A stretch of DNA of 64,000 nt from Bacteroidota bacterium (GTDB lineage Bacteria > Bacteroidota > Bacteroidia > Flavobacteriales > Schleiferiaceae), in NCBI GenBank assembly GCA_003045865.1, contig PZPB01000001.1:1-64000 (forward strand), given 5' to 3'. Positions 1 through 8,024 of the stretch are shown in pieces. The notes below the pieces were generated by a model, which was not told the DNA's origin, searched no databases, and saw only the letters and a program-made list of their open reading frames with translations. A program made the translations under genes and the position numbers. Within the stretch, counting starts at the first letter, position 1; the number at the start of each line of letters is the position of its first letter.

Positions 1-54
1 CAGCTGCACGATCTAGATTGGTCTTTTCCTTTTCTTGAAAATCTGAGACTATAA
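1..54 (+). CDS. C-terminal end of an unidentified gene (partial)
   Basis: Frame 1 stays open from the window edge for 17 codons and ends at a TAA stop at 52-54. The visible tail is QLHDLDWSFPFLENLRL, which has a protein-like composition, but it is too short to assign to any family. It could be a chance open frame. The 81 bases that follow hold a near-consensus promoter for the next gene. Confidence 0.35.
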   Translation, partial: QLHDLDWSFPFLENLRL

Positions 55-111
55 TTTTACGCCGAACTCAGGTTTCAAGGCTTCTTGGGAGATGAAGCTG
101 TGCGCTTTTCT

Positions 112-119
112 TACATTCG
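112..119 (+). promoter_or_regulatory. Near-consensus -7 box before the channel gene
   Basis: TACATTCG differs at one position from the Bacteroidota -7 consensus TAnnTTTG and lies 16 bases before the GTG start at 136. No well-spaced upstream TTG is evident, so this is tentative. Confidence 0.3.
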
Positions 120-135
120 CTAAAATTCCTTTAAT

Positions 136-1197
136 GTGAAGCAGTTTTTCTTTTTTTTCATGCTTTTTTGGGTCTTTTCATCGCCTTTAAAAGCACAAGA
201 TTCAACTTTAGTAATCGGCCTTAAAACAACGCCCCCTTTTGTAATACAGGAAGCTAATGGCCGGCCGGCGGGTTTGTCCCTCGCTTTTTGGGAGTTAATT
301 GACGATAAAATCCCTGCTCGGATAGAGTACCGCTGGTTTGATGATTTAGATGAGATGCTAAAAGCGGTAGCTAATAATGAGCTTGATTTATCTATAAACC
401 CAATTACCGTTACCGAGAAGCGCATGGATAGTCTTGTTTTCTCGCAACCTTTCTTTATTTCGGGTACTACAGCAGCACGCAAAGAGGTGAGTTCGTGGAC
501 GGGCTTTTTTGAGAATTTATTTAGCCGTGACTTCTTTTCGGCTATTGCCATTTTAGCGGCGGTAATATTTGTCTTTGGCTTTATGGTTTGGCTATTTGAA
601 AGGCGCAAGAACCCTGAGCAATTTGCTCCAGGTTGGCAAGGTATTTTAGATGGCTTTTGGTGGAGCGCGGTAACCATGACTACCGTGGGATACGGTGATA
701 AGTCGCCCGTAAGTAGAGGGGGAAGATTGATAGGCTTAATATGGATGTTCTCAGCAATTTTGCTAATTAGCGGTTTAACCGCCGGGGTTGCCTCTGCTTT
801 AACGGTAAATAATATTGAAAGAAAAATTAACGGCATTGAAGATCTTCGTCGTTTCGAGTCGGGTAGTATACGCGGTAGTGGTACCGCTGAGTATCTGGAA
901 ATTTACGGCCTACCTAATCGGTATTTTGAAGATGTGAATGCCGGTTTGGAAGCGGTGCAGAAGGGTGAAATTGATGTTTTCCTCTTTGATCGACCCATTT
1001 TGCAGTTTTATTTAGAACGGGGAGATTATCAAGATTTAGTATTGGACCATCGAAATTTAAAGACGGATTATTATAGTTTTACGTACCCAAAAGGCAGTCC
1101 TTTGCGGGAAGCGCTCGATCCGAAAATAGTGAGAGCACTAAAGTCGGATAGTTGGAATTTTATTTTAAGAAAAGCAAGTAGAAATGAGAATGATTAA
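136..1197 (+). CDS. Glutamate-receptor-like (GluR0-type) ligand-gated potassium channel
   Basis: The 353-residue protein has the layout of prokaryotic ionotropic glutamate receptors. It has a signal peptide (1-20), ligand lobe S1 (about 23-118), TM1 (133-154), a pore loop with the potassium filter TVGYGD at 183-188, TM2 (198-220) and lobe S2 (about 228-345). Residues that bind the alpha-amino-acid group in eukaryotic receptors appear conserved: P89, T91 and R96 in PITVTEKR, and an acidic D285 in LFDRP. This suggests an amino-acid-gated K+ channel in the inner membrane with a periplasmic binding domain; the ligand is unknown. Translation starts at GTG 136, because the ATG at 134 is followed at once by a stop. 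The next gene overlaps by 14 bases. The filter and topology make a plain solute-binding protein unlikely. Confidence 0.88.
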   Translation: MKQFFFFFMLFWVFSSPLKAQDSTLVIGLKTTPPFVIQEANGRPAGLSLAFWELIDDKIPARIEYRWFDDLDEMLKAVANNELDLSINPITVTEKRMDSLVFSQPFFISGTTAARKEVSSWTGFFENLFSRDFFSAIAILAAVIFVFGFMVWLFERRKNPEQFAPGWQGILDGFWWSAVTMTTVGYGDKSPVSRGGRLIGLIWMFSAILLISGLTAGVASALTVNNIERKINGIEDLRRFESGSIRGSGTAEYLEIYGLPNRYFEDVNAGLEAVQKGEIDVFLFDRPILQFYLERGDYQDLVLDHRNLKTDYYSFTYPKGSPLREALDPKIVRALKSDSWNFILRKASRNEND

Positions 1198-2089
1198 AAA
1201 AATGAGTTTAGGCTTTATCGCCTTAGGAATGGTGGCTTGTAATGGTGGCCAAAATGCAGGAGATGAAAATACAAACCCAGTTGATAGCGCATCTGCGGAA
1301 GCAATAGAAGAGGTGATAAGTACAATGACTTTAGTGCCCCTATGGCAAAGCGATAGTACTTTAATTACCAACGAATCCGTTTTTTACTATGCAGAGGGTG
1401 ACTTTTTATTAGTGAGTAATATTGAAGGAAAGCCAACAGAACTAGATGATAAGGGTAGTATTGCCAAAGTTAGTACTGATGGTAAAATTATAGATGCAGC
1501 TTGGGCTACAGGGATTAACGCACCTAAAGGTATGTGCGTATTAGGTGAGAAGCTATTCGTTAGCGATGTAAATCGGGTAATCGCAATATCGATGGAAAAC
1601 ACCGCCGATCGTGACTTCTACCCTATTGAAGGCGCACAATTTCTTAACGATTTAAGTACTGATGGTAAGGCAGTTTACGTTTCCGATATGGCTATGGGAA
1701 CTTTACATCGCATTAAGGATGGGGTACTTAGTTTAGTAGCCGATAGTGTGGCTAGTTTGAATGGCCTATGCTACGCCGAAAACAAACTTTTTGGTCTTAA
1801 TGCAGAAGGCTTAATAGAGTTTGATCTGCAGGATGGAACTTACCAAGTGTTAAACGACAAAGTACAAGGTGGTGATGGTTTGGTTTCTTTAGGCGACGGA
1901 AAGTTCATCGCTTCTAAATGGCAAGGAGAAATTTGGTTTATCGATGGCGAAGAAGCTTCACAAATGTTGAGCAGTCAAGAAGAAGGAATCCAAACAGCGG
2001 ATATTGGCTTTAACCCAAATACCAATACGGTATATGTTCCCCGTTTTTTCTCTAATTACATTTCGGCCTTTACGCTTGTAAGCGAATAG
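1184..2089 (+). CDS. Lipoprotein, SMP-30/NHL-like beta-propeller
   Basis: The 301-residue protein starts with a short hydrophobic leader ending in MVAC, a plausible though not canonical lipobox, so it is probably anchored in the envelope. The rest is rich in repeating four-strand blade patterns such as DGKAVYVSDM and GKFIASKWQGEIWFIDG, typical of SMP-30/gluconolactonase-like or NHL propellers. No catalytic metal site could be assigned with certainty. It overlaps the channel gene by 14 bases and is probably co-transcribed with it. ATG codons at 1184, 1190 and 1202 are all possible starts. Substrate and role are unknown, and a functional link to the channel is only inferred from the overlap. 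Confidence 0.65.
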   Translation: MRMIKKMSLGFIALGMVACNGGQNAGDENTNPVDSASAEAIEEVISTMTLVPLWQSDSTLITNESVFYYAEGDFLLVSNIEGKPTELDDKGSIAKVSTDGKIIDAAWATGINAPKGMCVLGEKLFVSDVNRVIAISMENTADRDFYPIEGAQFLNDLSTDGKAVYVSDMAMGTLHRIKDGVLSLVADSVASLNGLCYAENKLFGLNAEGLIEFDLQDGTYQVLNDKVQGGDGLVSLGDGKFIASKWQGEIWFIDGEEASQMLSSQEEGIQTADIGFNPNTNTVYVPRFFSNYISAFTLVSE

Positions 2090-2110
2090 GATACAGATGA
2101 TTTATACTAA

Positions 2111-2148
2111 TAAGCCCTAACATTTATATTGTTGGGGCTTATTTTTTT
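2111..2148 (+). terminator. Rho-independent terminator after the lipoprotein
   Basis: AAGCCCTAAC (2112-2121) pairs with GTTGGGGCTT (2131-2140) with one wobble pair, followed by an A and seven T residues. It sits 22 bases after the stop of the propeller lipoprotein. Confidence 0.8.
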
Positions 2149-2247
2149 GAAGTAAAACGCGAGGTAGTTTTGCAAGAGATCTTCTATTGCGCATCTAGCG
2201 AAAGCGGCAAACTCAGGTTAAGAAGAATTTCAGGCCAAATTTAGCCC

Positions 2248-2721
2248 TTAGCGCCAAGTTTTTAGTTCTTGTGCTTTACGGTCTAAGAATACCTTTAGAC
2301 CATATTTGGCGCTAACCCACCTTATTACTAGTAGTATAGCGGCTAGAGTTAAGATTAAAGGAAGGGAGTTGAGACGAAAGCCACTTGCAATGAAAGCCAG
2401 CAATGCAAAACCAAAAACTAGGCTTCCTATTTGGATGATCATTCGCAGGAACTCGGCTTCTAAATCAATATTAATGTAGCCATCGTTCTCGCTAATCTTT
2501 AGCTCTCCACTATTAAAGTGGATGAAAGGACCCCGTCTAAAAATTCTTCCAAAATGGAATAATTTCTGCTCAAATTTGAGCTCATTTTCACTTTCTGAGT
2601 AAAGGTGGTCAAGACCTTGTTCCAGAAGACCTTTTTTAAAAAAGGAATATACTTGAACGATATTTAGATTAATTGCTTCATCCTTTTTAATAGAGCTTCC
2701 AGTTTTAATAGTAAGCTTCAT
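2248..2721 (-). CDS. Small membrane protein of unknown function
   Basis: The 157-residue protein has about 95 soluble N-terminal residues, then two adjacent hydrophobic segments (about 93-111 and 118-136) and a short basic tail. No family is recognised. The soluble part holds FIHFNSGELKI and other strand-like stretches that resemble a small beta domain. Its start lies one base beyond the stop of the ATPase-like gene, so the two are almost certainly co-translated. It is the last gene of a RidA/ATPase-like/membrane-protein set. It may tether its neighbour to the membrane, but that is only a guess from position. Confidence 0.7.
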   Translation of the reverse strand: MKLTIKTGSSIKKDEAINLNIVQVYSFFKKGLLEQGLDHLYSESENELKFEQKLFHFGRIFRRGPFIHFNSGELKISENDGYINIDLEAEFLRMIIQIGSLVFGFALLAFIASGFRLNSLPLILTLAAILLVIRWVSAKYGLKVFLDRKAQELKTWR

Positions 2722-2722
2722 A

Positions 2723-3667
2723 TCACTGCTTGGCTAACCATTGCAACCAGCGAAGAAATAGCTGATCATGCACAAAATAAGCCTGCTCATCGCGCTGAAT
2801 TAGCTTAGTGCTTAGCAGATTTTGAAGGGCCCTTTCAATACTGCTTGCGGCGCCTAAATTATACTTTACCAAAAACGCAAAAGCATGCGGCTGCTCTACT
2901 CTTTCTTCTATGGCAATAGCCTGTAAAAGTTTCCATTGTAGAGCGGTAAAACGGTGTTGAAAGAGTTTGAAGAGAGGGTGAACCTCTTTTAATAAATTAA
3001 CAATTGCCTCGGCTGCTTTTTCCTGTTTTTTGGCCAAAAGGGCATTCAGTAATTGTAAGTTACCTTGGCTAAATTCATAAAGTTCATGCTCAAAGGCAGA
3101 TGGGTGCTCCCAAATATCTTCGGCGGAAGCCTTGGCAAGGGCGTGTTTTTCAAGCTTTAGTATCGAAGGTATTTTAAGAGAAGCATCGCTGTTAAGTAGC
3201 ACTTGTATATTTCGCGCTTCGGTAAGGTGGCTAAAGGCTTCTAACATTCCTTTTTCTTGCAGGTCGAGGTTCCAGTCTTCAATGTGTTCAAAAATGAAAA
3301 GGAAATCCAGTCCCACTTGTTGTAGATGATCGGCCAATAGTTTTAAGCATTGGTGAAAATCCGCAAAGTTTTGCATGGTTACGTAGGCGGTCTCCTGGTA
3401 AAAACGGTTGAGCTGAAAGGATAAATTAGGCCTTTCTTGGGCCTGTTTTTCGAGCTCAGCAAAAAAGGCTTTTTTAAAGGTACCAAACTTTTGGCTGCTA
3501 TTAAAAGTATAACGAAAGCAAATGCGACGATTTACCAATCGCTCTTCTAACCGGCTCAATAAAAAGCTGGCGCCATATCCGAGAGGGGCTTCGAGATGTA
3601 AGTTTTTACGATTCATAATCGCATCGTAAAGTTCCTCCAGTTTTTTCGCCCTAATTAAGGTTTTCAT
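2723..3667 (-). CDS. AAA/STAND-like ATPase homologue with degenerate P-loop
   Basis: The 314-residue protein has the order seen in archaeal-type/STAND ATPases: an N-terminal P-loop region, a central helical region, and a C-terminal winged-helix-like stretch (about 235-314, ending FVHDQLFLRWLQWL). The Walker A position reads APLGYGASFL, with no Lys-Ser/Thr after the glycines. The Walker B position reads FLFIFEHIED, with no Asp at the expected place. ATP hydrolysis is therefore doubtful and a scaffold or nucleotide-sensing role is possible. It lies 7 bases after RidA and 1 base before the small membrane protein. Fold assignment rests on layout only and needs a structure comparison. Confidence 0.6.
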   Translation of the reverse strand: MKTLIRAKKLEELYDAIMNRKNLHLEAPLGYGASFLLSRLEERLVNRRICFRYTFNSSQKFGTFKKAFFAELEKQAQERPNLSFQLNRFYQETAYVTMQNFADFHQCLKLLADHLQQVGLDFLFIFEHIEDWNLDLQEKGMLEAFSHLTEARNIQVLLNSDASLKIPSILKLEKHALAKASAEDIWEHPSAFEHELYEFSQGNLQLLNALLAKKQEKAAEAIVNLLKEVHPLFKLFQHRFTALQWKLLQAIAIEERVEQPHAFAFLVKYNLGAASSIERALQNLLSTKLIQRDEQAYFVHDQLFLRWLQWLAKQ

Positions 3668-3674
3668 AGCTACC

Positions 3675-4091
3675 TTAATTAAACTCTGCCACGCACTTAA
3701 GCTCTATGGCAATAGGGGTGGGAAGCGCTGTAATAGCAATAGTCGTGCGACAAGGTTTGGGTTCAATATCTCTAAAGTAGTCGGCGTAAATACGGTTGAA
3801 AGTATGGAAGTCACGCTTCATATCTACTAAAAAAACTTGGACGTCTACTAGTTTATTCCAGCTGCTTCCGTGCTCGTCTAAAATGGCTTTTACATTTGCA
3901 AAAACGCTATGTACCTGGGCTTCAAAGTTAAACTCTTTGAAATTGCCATTATGGTCGAGGCTTAAACCTGGAACACCAGAGTCGTTAGCGTCGCTACCGG
4001 CAATGCGCGGACCAACGCCGCTTAAAAATAATAGTGATCCTGCCTTACGGGCCAAGGGATATAGCCCTACGGGCTTAGGTGCTTTACTCAT
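3675..4091 (-). CDS. RidA/YjgF-family deaminase
   Basis: This 138-residue protein is the usual size for the Rid family and carries its landmarks: LLFLSGVGPR near the start, VDVQVFLVDM in the middle, and CRTTIAITALPTP with the conserved Arg near the C terminus. Family members hydrolyse reactive enamine/imine intermediates; one branch deaminates 2-aminomuconate. The dehydrogenase at 53.8 kb could belong to the same aminomuconate route, so this branch is worth considering, but the link is inference. The gene heads a minus-strand set with the ATPase-like and membrane proteins and has its own promoter box at 4109-4116. Confidence 0.88.
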   Translation of the reverse strand: MSKAPKPVGLYPLARKAGSLLFLSGVGPRIAGSDANDSGVPGLSLDHNGNFKEFNFEAQVHSVFANVKAILDEHGSSWNKLVDVQVFLVDMKRDFHTFNRIYADYFRDIEPKPCRTTIAITALPTPIAIELKCVAEFN

Positions 4092-4108
4092 AATTCAATT
4101 CTATGCTT

Positions 4109-4116
4109 CAAAAATA
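4109..4116 (-). promoter_or_regulatory. -7 promoter box for the RidA set
   Basis: Read on the minus strand this is TATTTTTG, an exact match to TAnnTTTG, 17 bases before the RidA start codon. An upstream TTG was not clear. Confidence 0.5.
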
Positions 4117-4179
4117 AGCAGCTAAGAGCAGCAGTGGAAATTAGGAGCGTATTTATTTTTAAGTCTAATTTTTTAGATC

Positions 4180-7100
4180 CTAATTTCTGTTTTTCAAAAA
4201 GGCTTCAATTTCGCGGCGACTGTAATTTTCAAGGTAGGGCCCGCGATATAGAGGGGGGTGTAATTCTTCCGTGGTGCTAATGGCTAGCTCATCTATACTA
4301 ATGTCTAAATGTAATTTATAGTGGTGGGCTTGATACGGCACAATAAGGTCGAGCACATGCGAACCATTTAGTTCTTTTAAGGCAATGGGCTGTTCGTTAT
4401 AGTCATATTTAACTAATTTCCAGTGATAGGTATAGCGGTCTTGATCGCTTAAGGCTCGCCATTTTCCATTCGTTTTTAGTAAGGCTTGATAGCGGTGGTG
4501 CATACCTCTAATAACTGGCTTGGCTACAGGTATAATACGAATTTGATCCAATGCTAAATTGTTACTTTCAGTAAGCATTAAAAAGGATTGTTTCTTTTCG
4601 CCGTCAAGGGTTTTTAAACCGTTAAAAGACACTTTAGTGCTAAAAATTTCATCCTGCCATGCTTCTAATAAGAAACCAATTTTGTGCTTTTTAAAATAGG
4701 GAGCATATTGAGCAGGACAGCTGTTTATAAACACATCCGCTCTCAATTTTATAAGGTCATCTTCATCTATTTGCTTAGGCAGTTTTTGATTCGGGTTGAT
4801 ATTAATTCCCACCGCATCGATAAAAGGCACCTGTTTTAAAATGTGTTTTATGTTTTCTTCGCAAAAGGGTCCTGAATCTATTTCAATGGAAATACTTCGA
4901 CTTGGGTCGAGTTTTTTAATTTCAAAGGAAATGTCAGTGAGCCAACGGAGGTAAGCTTTGCGTTCAAAGTTAAGTTCTGGCTGATTGTGATAAAAACCAA
5001 GCTTGTTCCAACTTGCGCCCCCGAGATGCCAAGCGATGATGCTCTTTTCTCCCATTTTGTCGCTTACGCTATTTAGAATAAGCTCTTTAAGTGCGGCTAA
5101 TTCTTTGAGGTCCTTTTCGAAGCTTTTTATGTGGGCCGTCCAGAAACTATACAGAATCTGATGTTCTGATTGCTCTGCTTGATTTAAGATGTTGAAATCG
5201 TAGAAGCCGGGCCCGGTGCGCTTAATAGTTTTCAGTCCTAATTGGTTCATTTCCCTAAAGTCGTTTTCCAAGGTTTCTCTGAAAAGGGGATTACGGGTAG
5301 CTTGCCAGTCGGAGCCCTTGTAATAGTTTACGCCAGCTAGCATTGGATAATCAAGAGGAGTGGAGGCATCTAACTCGTTTTGGGAAATTTGTGGCGTAGG
5401 GTATTCAGCAAACTTTCTTTTTTCCTGCAAGGGCTTTGGGAAGGGAAGCGTAGCACTTAAACAGCTAAAGTCTTTCACGATTAGTCCGCCAATTTGAGCA
5501 AAAGAATCCGAAAGGCTTTTGTAGTTGTTATATAATTCTTTATGATTTTCAAAGTGGCTATTGAGTTCAAGAATTACTGGCAATTCTAAACTATAGGCTT
5601 CGCTTACATATAATTTTTGAAAATCTTTATAAAGAGGACTTTCACCGGTAAGAGATTCGCTTAGGTCGGTTTTTAGCCAATCCACATAGGCTAAGCCTGG
5701 AAAAAAACGATCGATATTTTTTGGATCGCTAGCATGGTAAACGGAAATAATATTATTAACGCCCGACTTCCGGAAAAATTCATAGATGTAGCGCCAGGCC
5801 TGTCGATACTTTTTACCCAGGGCAATACGTTCAATGTCGGCAAGTCCAGCACAGAGTGAATCGAATGGTGGTAGGAAGGAAATTAATACCGGTTTTTCGT
5901 CACGCATTATTTCCTCCGCAAATTGCGATATTCGATTATTTTGCGACCCCAGAATAAGTTGATCGCAAAGCATCATTAAGTCGGCACTACTATTTAATTC
6001 AGATTGCTTAAAACTAATCAATGGATATTGGTTCTTAGCCCAAACCGCATTTAGGCCTTTCTGGAAATCGCTGATAGGTGCATTCCAGTAAAAATTGATT
6101 TTCTGAATATTACAGCTGCTAGTTTGGTTCGTTAGCCCCACTTGGTAAGTTGCCCCTAATAAGTTATTTACGGGGTAAACAGGCTTTTGGCCGACAGGTA
6201 TATTTTCTATTTCTTTCAGTGAGGATTGCTGATAAAGAAGAACAATTATCGCAACTAAAAGCGGGGCAGCGGTATAACGTAAAACCACATAGCTGCGCCG
6301 GCGGAGACGCCAAAAACGGTCTTTTAAGAAGCGGGTGACATCATCTATTTTTTTGGCAAAAGCATGCTTTTCTAGATAACGACGATAGCGGTTTTGCATG
6401 CTTATCATAACCATAAAGGCCATGAAAAAAACATTCATTAAAGCAAAGCCTGCCATTATTAAATTATAGGGATTAAAGTCGCGTAATAGTCCGTAAATAA
6501 TGGCTAAAATTGAAACTGCTGCCACCACAAGGTTGGGAATATTTAGGGCCCAGATATTTTCTTCCTTCCCATCTTTGGGGGTGGGGTTATAGGGAACTTT
6601 ACGCCTTAAGATGGTGAAAATAAACCCTAGGGAGTGAATCCACCAAGTACCAATCATCATGAGACCGCCTTGTAGATGAAAACCTCTTTCGTCTTCTTCC
6701 ATTACCCATTTTTGAACATAGTGGCGGATTATTAAAGTACTAGCGGTAAAAGGAACGCCCAAAAGAACAAAGTTCCATAAACTCATGGTCATTGGCTTTG
6801 CGCCAAGAATGAGAGACAGAATGGGAATTAAAAAGTTAATGAGGTAAATGAAACCGGTAAAATAGTTCCAAGGGAGAATACCATAGTGAATTTTCTGACG
6901 AAGATTTAATTTGCTAAAGATTTCTACATAAGTGGTAACCAATAATTCAAAAACTCCGCGCGACCATTTTAGTTGCTGCTGATAATAAGCAGAAAGGGTA
7001 TTGGGCACTAAGCCGCGCGTTAGCATACGCGGAACATAGCTAGATTTCCAGCCTTTACCATGCAGTTTCATGCTGGTGTTCATGTCTTCTGCTAAACCGG

Positions 7101-7875
7101 GCGCATGTCCGCCAATGCTATCTAAAGCCGCTCTTCTAAAAGTACAATTTGCACCAATGGCTTGGGCGGTACCATAGCTATTCATGCTCATCATAATTGG
7201 CCCATAAAACTGAAAAGTTTGTTGAGCCGAGCCTTTGGCAATTATATTTTCATAGATGTTGTAATAACCCTGCACCACCTGCACAAAACCAGTTTCAGGA
7301 TTATTAAAATGGGGTAATACCCAATCTAAAAAATCCCGCGCTGGAATATGATCGGGGTCGAGAATTAGGCAGATTTCCCCCCTGGCTTGTTGCAAGGCAT
7401 TATTGATATTACCAGCTTTAGCATTCACTTTTATTTCTCGGGTAACATGCTTAACCCCTAATCTTTTGCACTGCTCAATTAAATAAGGGCTGTTTCCTTC
7501 ATCGCAGAGATAAGTAGTATGGGGATAAGTAATTTTTTGGATGGCTTCCAGTGTTTCCACCAGCATATCGTAGGGTTCACCAGGCACAAAAGTGGTGAGG
7601 ATGTCAACGGTATATTGTTTTTCTAAGATGGGGGTTTCTGGAACACGGATATCCCAGTAGTGATACCATTCATAGCTTATGCGAAGAACAATAAAAAGTA
7701 AGGCAAAAATAAGGGGGTAATAAAGTGGTTTAAAGCCAATGTACTCTTCTTGCAGAATGCCATAGGTAAAAAGCCCTGCGCTAATTACGCCGATGAGAAT
7801 CATAGTTCTCAATAGCCACCTTTGCTTAAAGGTAGGGGCGATTACAGGACTAGGTCTTCTATTCTGGTACCACAT
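4180..7875 (-). CDS. GT2 processive glycosyltransferase fused to two inactive GH-like domains
   Basis: This 1231-residue inner-membrane protein starts with two TM helices (about 20-41 and 51-70), then a cellulose-synthase-like GT2 domain (85-330). Catalytic motifs are CDEGN (D125), DPD (173-175), AED (262-264) and QQLKW (300-304, a variant of QxxRW). Six further TM segments follow up to about 548. The rest is periplasmic by prediction. Residues 575-800 resemble a GH26 barrel, but the acid/base position reads SFLPPF without Glu. Residues 850-1105 resemble a GH2/GH5 barrel, where LGGASWN replaces the usual Asn-Glu. Both hydrolase domains therefore look catalytically dead and may bind the growing polymer. 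The frame-corrected GH lipoprotein gene upstream overlaps it by 17 bases. The product is probably an exported beta-linked polysaccharide of unknown kind. No PilZ domain was seen. Confidence 0.85.
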   Translation of the reverse strand: MWYQNRRPSPVIAPTFKQRWLLRTMILIGVISAGLFTYGILQEEYIGFKPLYYPLIFALLFIVLRISYEWYHYWDIRVPETPILEKQYTVDILTTFVPGEPYDMLVETLEAIQKITYPHTTYLCDEGNSPYLIEQCKRLGVKHVTREIKVNAKAGNINNALQQARGEICLILDPDHIPARDFLDWVLPHFNNPETGFVQVVQGYYNIYENIIAKGSAQQTFQFYGPIMMSMNSYGTAQAIGANCTFRRAALDSIGGHAPGLAEDMNTSMKLHGKGWKSSYVPRMLTRGLVPNTLSAYYQQQLKWSRGVFELLVTTYVEIFSKLNLRQKIHYGILPWNYFTGFIYLINFLIPILSLILGAKPMTMSLWNFVLLGVPFTASTLIIRHYVQKWVMEEDERGFHLQGGLMMIGTWWIHSLGFIFTILRRKVPYNPTPKDGKEENIWALNIPNLVVAAVSILAIIYGLLRDFNPYNLIMAGFALMNVFFMAFMVMISMQNRYRRYLEKHAFAKKIDDVTRFLKDRFWRLRRRSYVVLRYTAAPLLVAIIVLLYQQSSLKEIENIPVGQKPVYPVNNLLGATYQVGLTNQTSSCNIQKINFYWNAPISDFQKGLNAVWAKNQYPLISFKQSELNSSADLMMLCDQLILGSQNNRISQFAEEIMRDEKPVLISFLPPFDSLCAGLADIERIALGKKYRQAWRYIYEFFRKSGVNNIISVYHASDPKNIDRFFPGLAYVDWLKTDLSESLTGESPLYKDFQKLYVSEAYSLELPVILELNSHFENHKELYNNYKSLSDSFAQIGGLIVKDFSCLSATLPFPKPLQEKRKFAEYPTPQISQNELDASTPLDYPMLAGVNYYKGSDWQATRNPLFRETLENDFREMNQLGLKTIKRTGPGFYDFNILNQAEQSEHQILYSFWTAHIKSFEKDLKELAALKELILNSVSDKMGEKSIIAWHLGGASWNKLGFYHNQPELNFERKAYLRWLTDISFEIKKLDPSRSISIEIDSGPFCEENIKHILKQVPFIDAVGININPNQKLPKQIDEDDLIKLRADVFINSCPAQYAPYFKKHKIGFLLEAWQDEIFSTKVSFNGLKTLDGEKKQSFLMLTESNNLALDQIRIIPVAKPVIRGMHHRYQALLKTNGKWRALSDQDRYTYHWKLVKYDYNEQPIALKELNGSHVLDLIVPYQAHHYKLHLDISIDELAISTTEELHPPLYRGPYLENYSRREIEAFLKNRN

Positions 7876-8024
7876 AGAAAGGAAGGTTTACACTGCTAAA
7901 GTTTCCGTGGCCGTCGGTAATTTTTACAAAGAGGCGGTAAGGACCAGGTTTTGAAGGGCTGTTAAAACGTATTTTCCCTTCTTTGGTGATAGGAGAAAAT
8001 ACCGTGTTTTCAAGCGCAGCGGAG
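7859..8024 (-). pseudogene. Out-of-frame C-terminal part of the GH lipoprotein (frameshift)
   Basis: After the point where the hydrolase frame runs into an early stop, the neighbouring frame reads about 54 sensible residues, including TVFSPITKEGKIRF, GPYRLFVKITDGHG and NLPFYVVPE, and ends at a TAG at 7859-7861. This completes the immunoglobulin-like domain that begins in the main frame. The total length from 9155 to 7859 is one base more than a multiple of three, so a single extra base near 8021-8026 explains the break. The restored end overlaps the synthase start (7875) by 17 bases. It could be a sequencing error, a recent mutation, or recoding. Confidence 0.8.

Noticed and set aside
120-836. 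238-residue open frame on the minus strand opposite the channel gene
   Set aside because: The plus-strand frame has a full family match, and the minus frame has no recognisable features.
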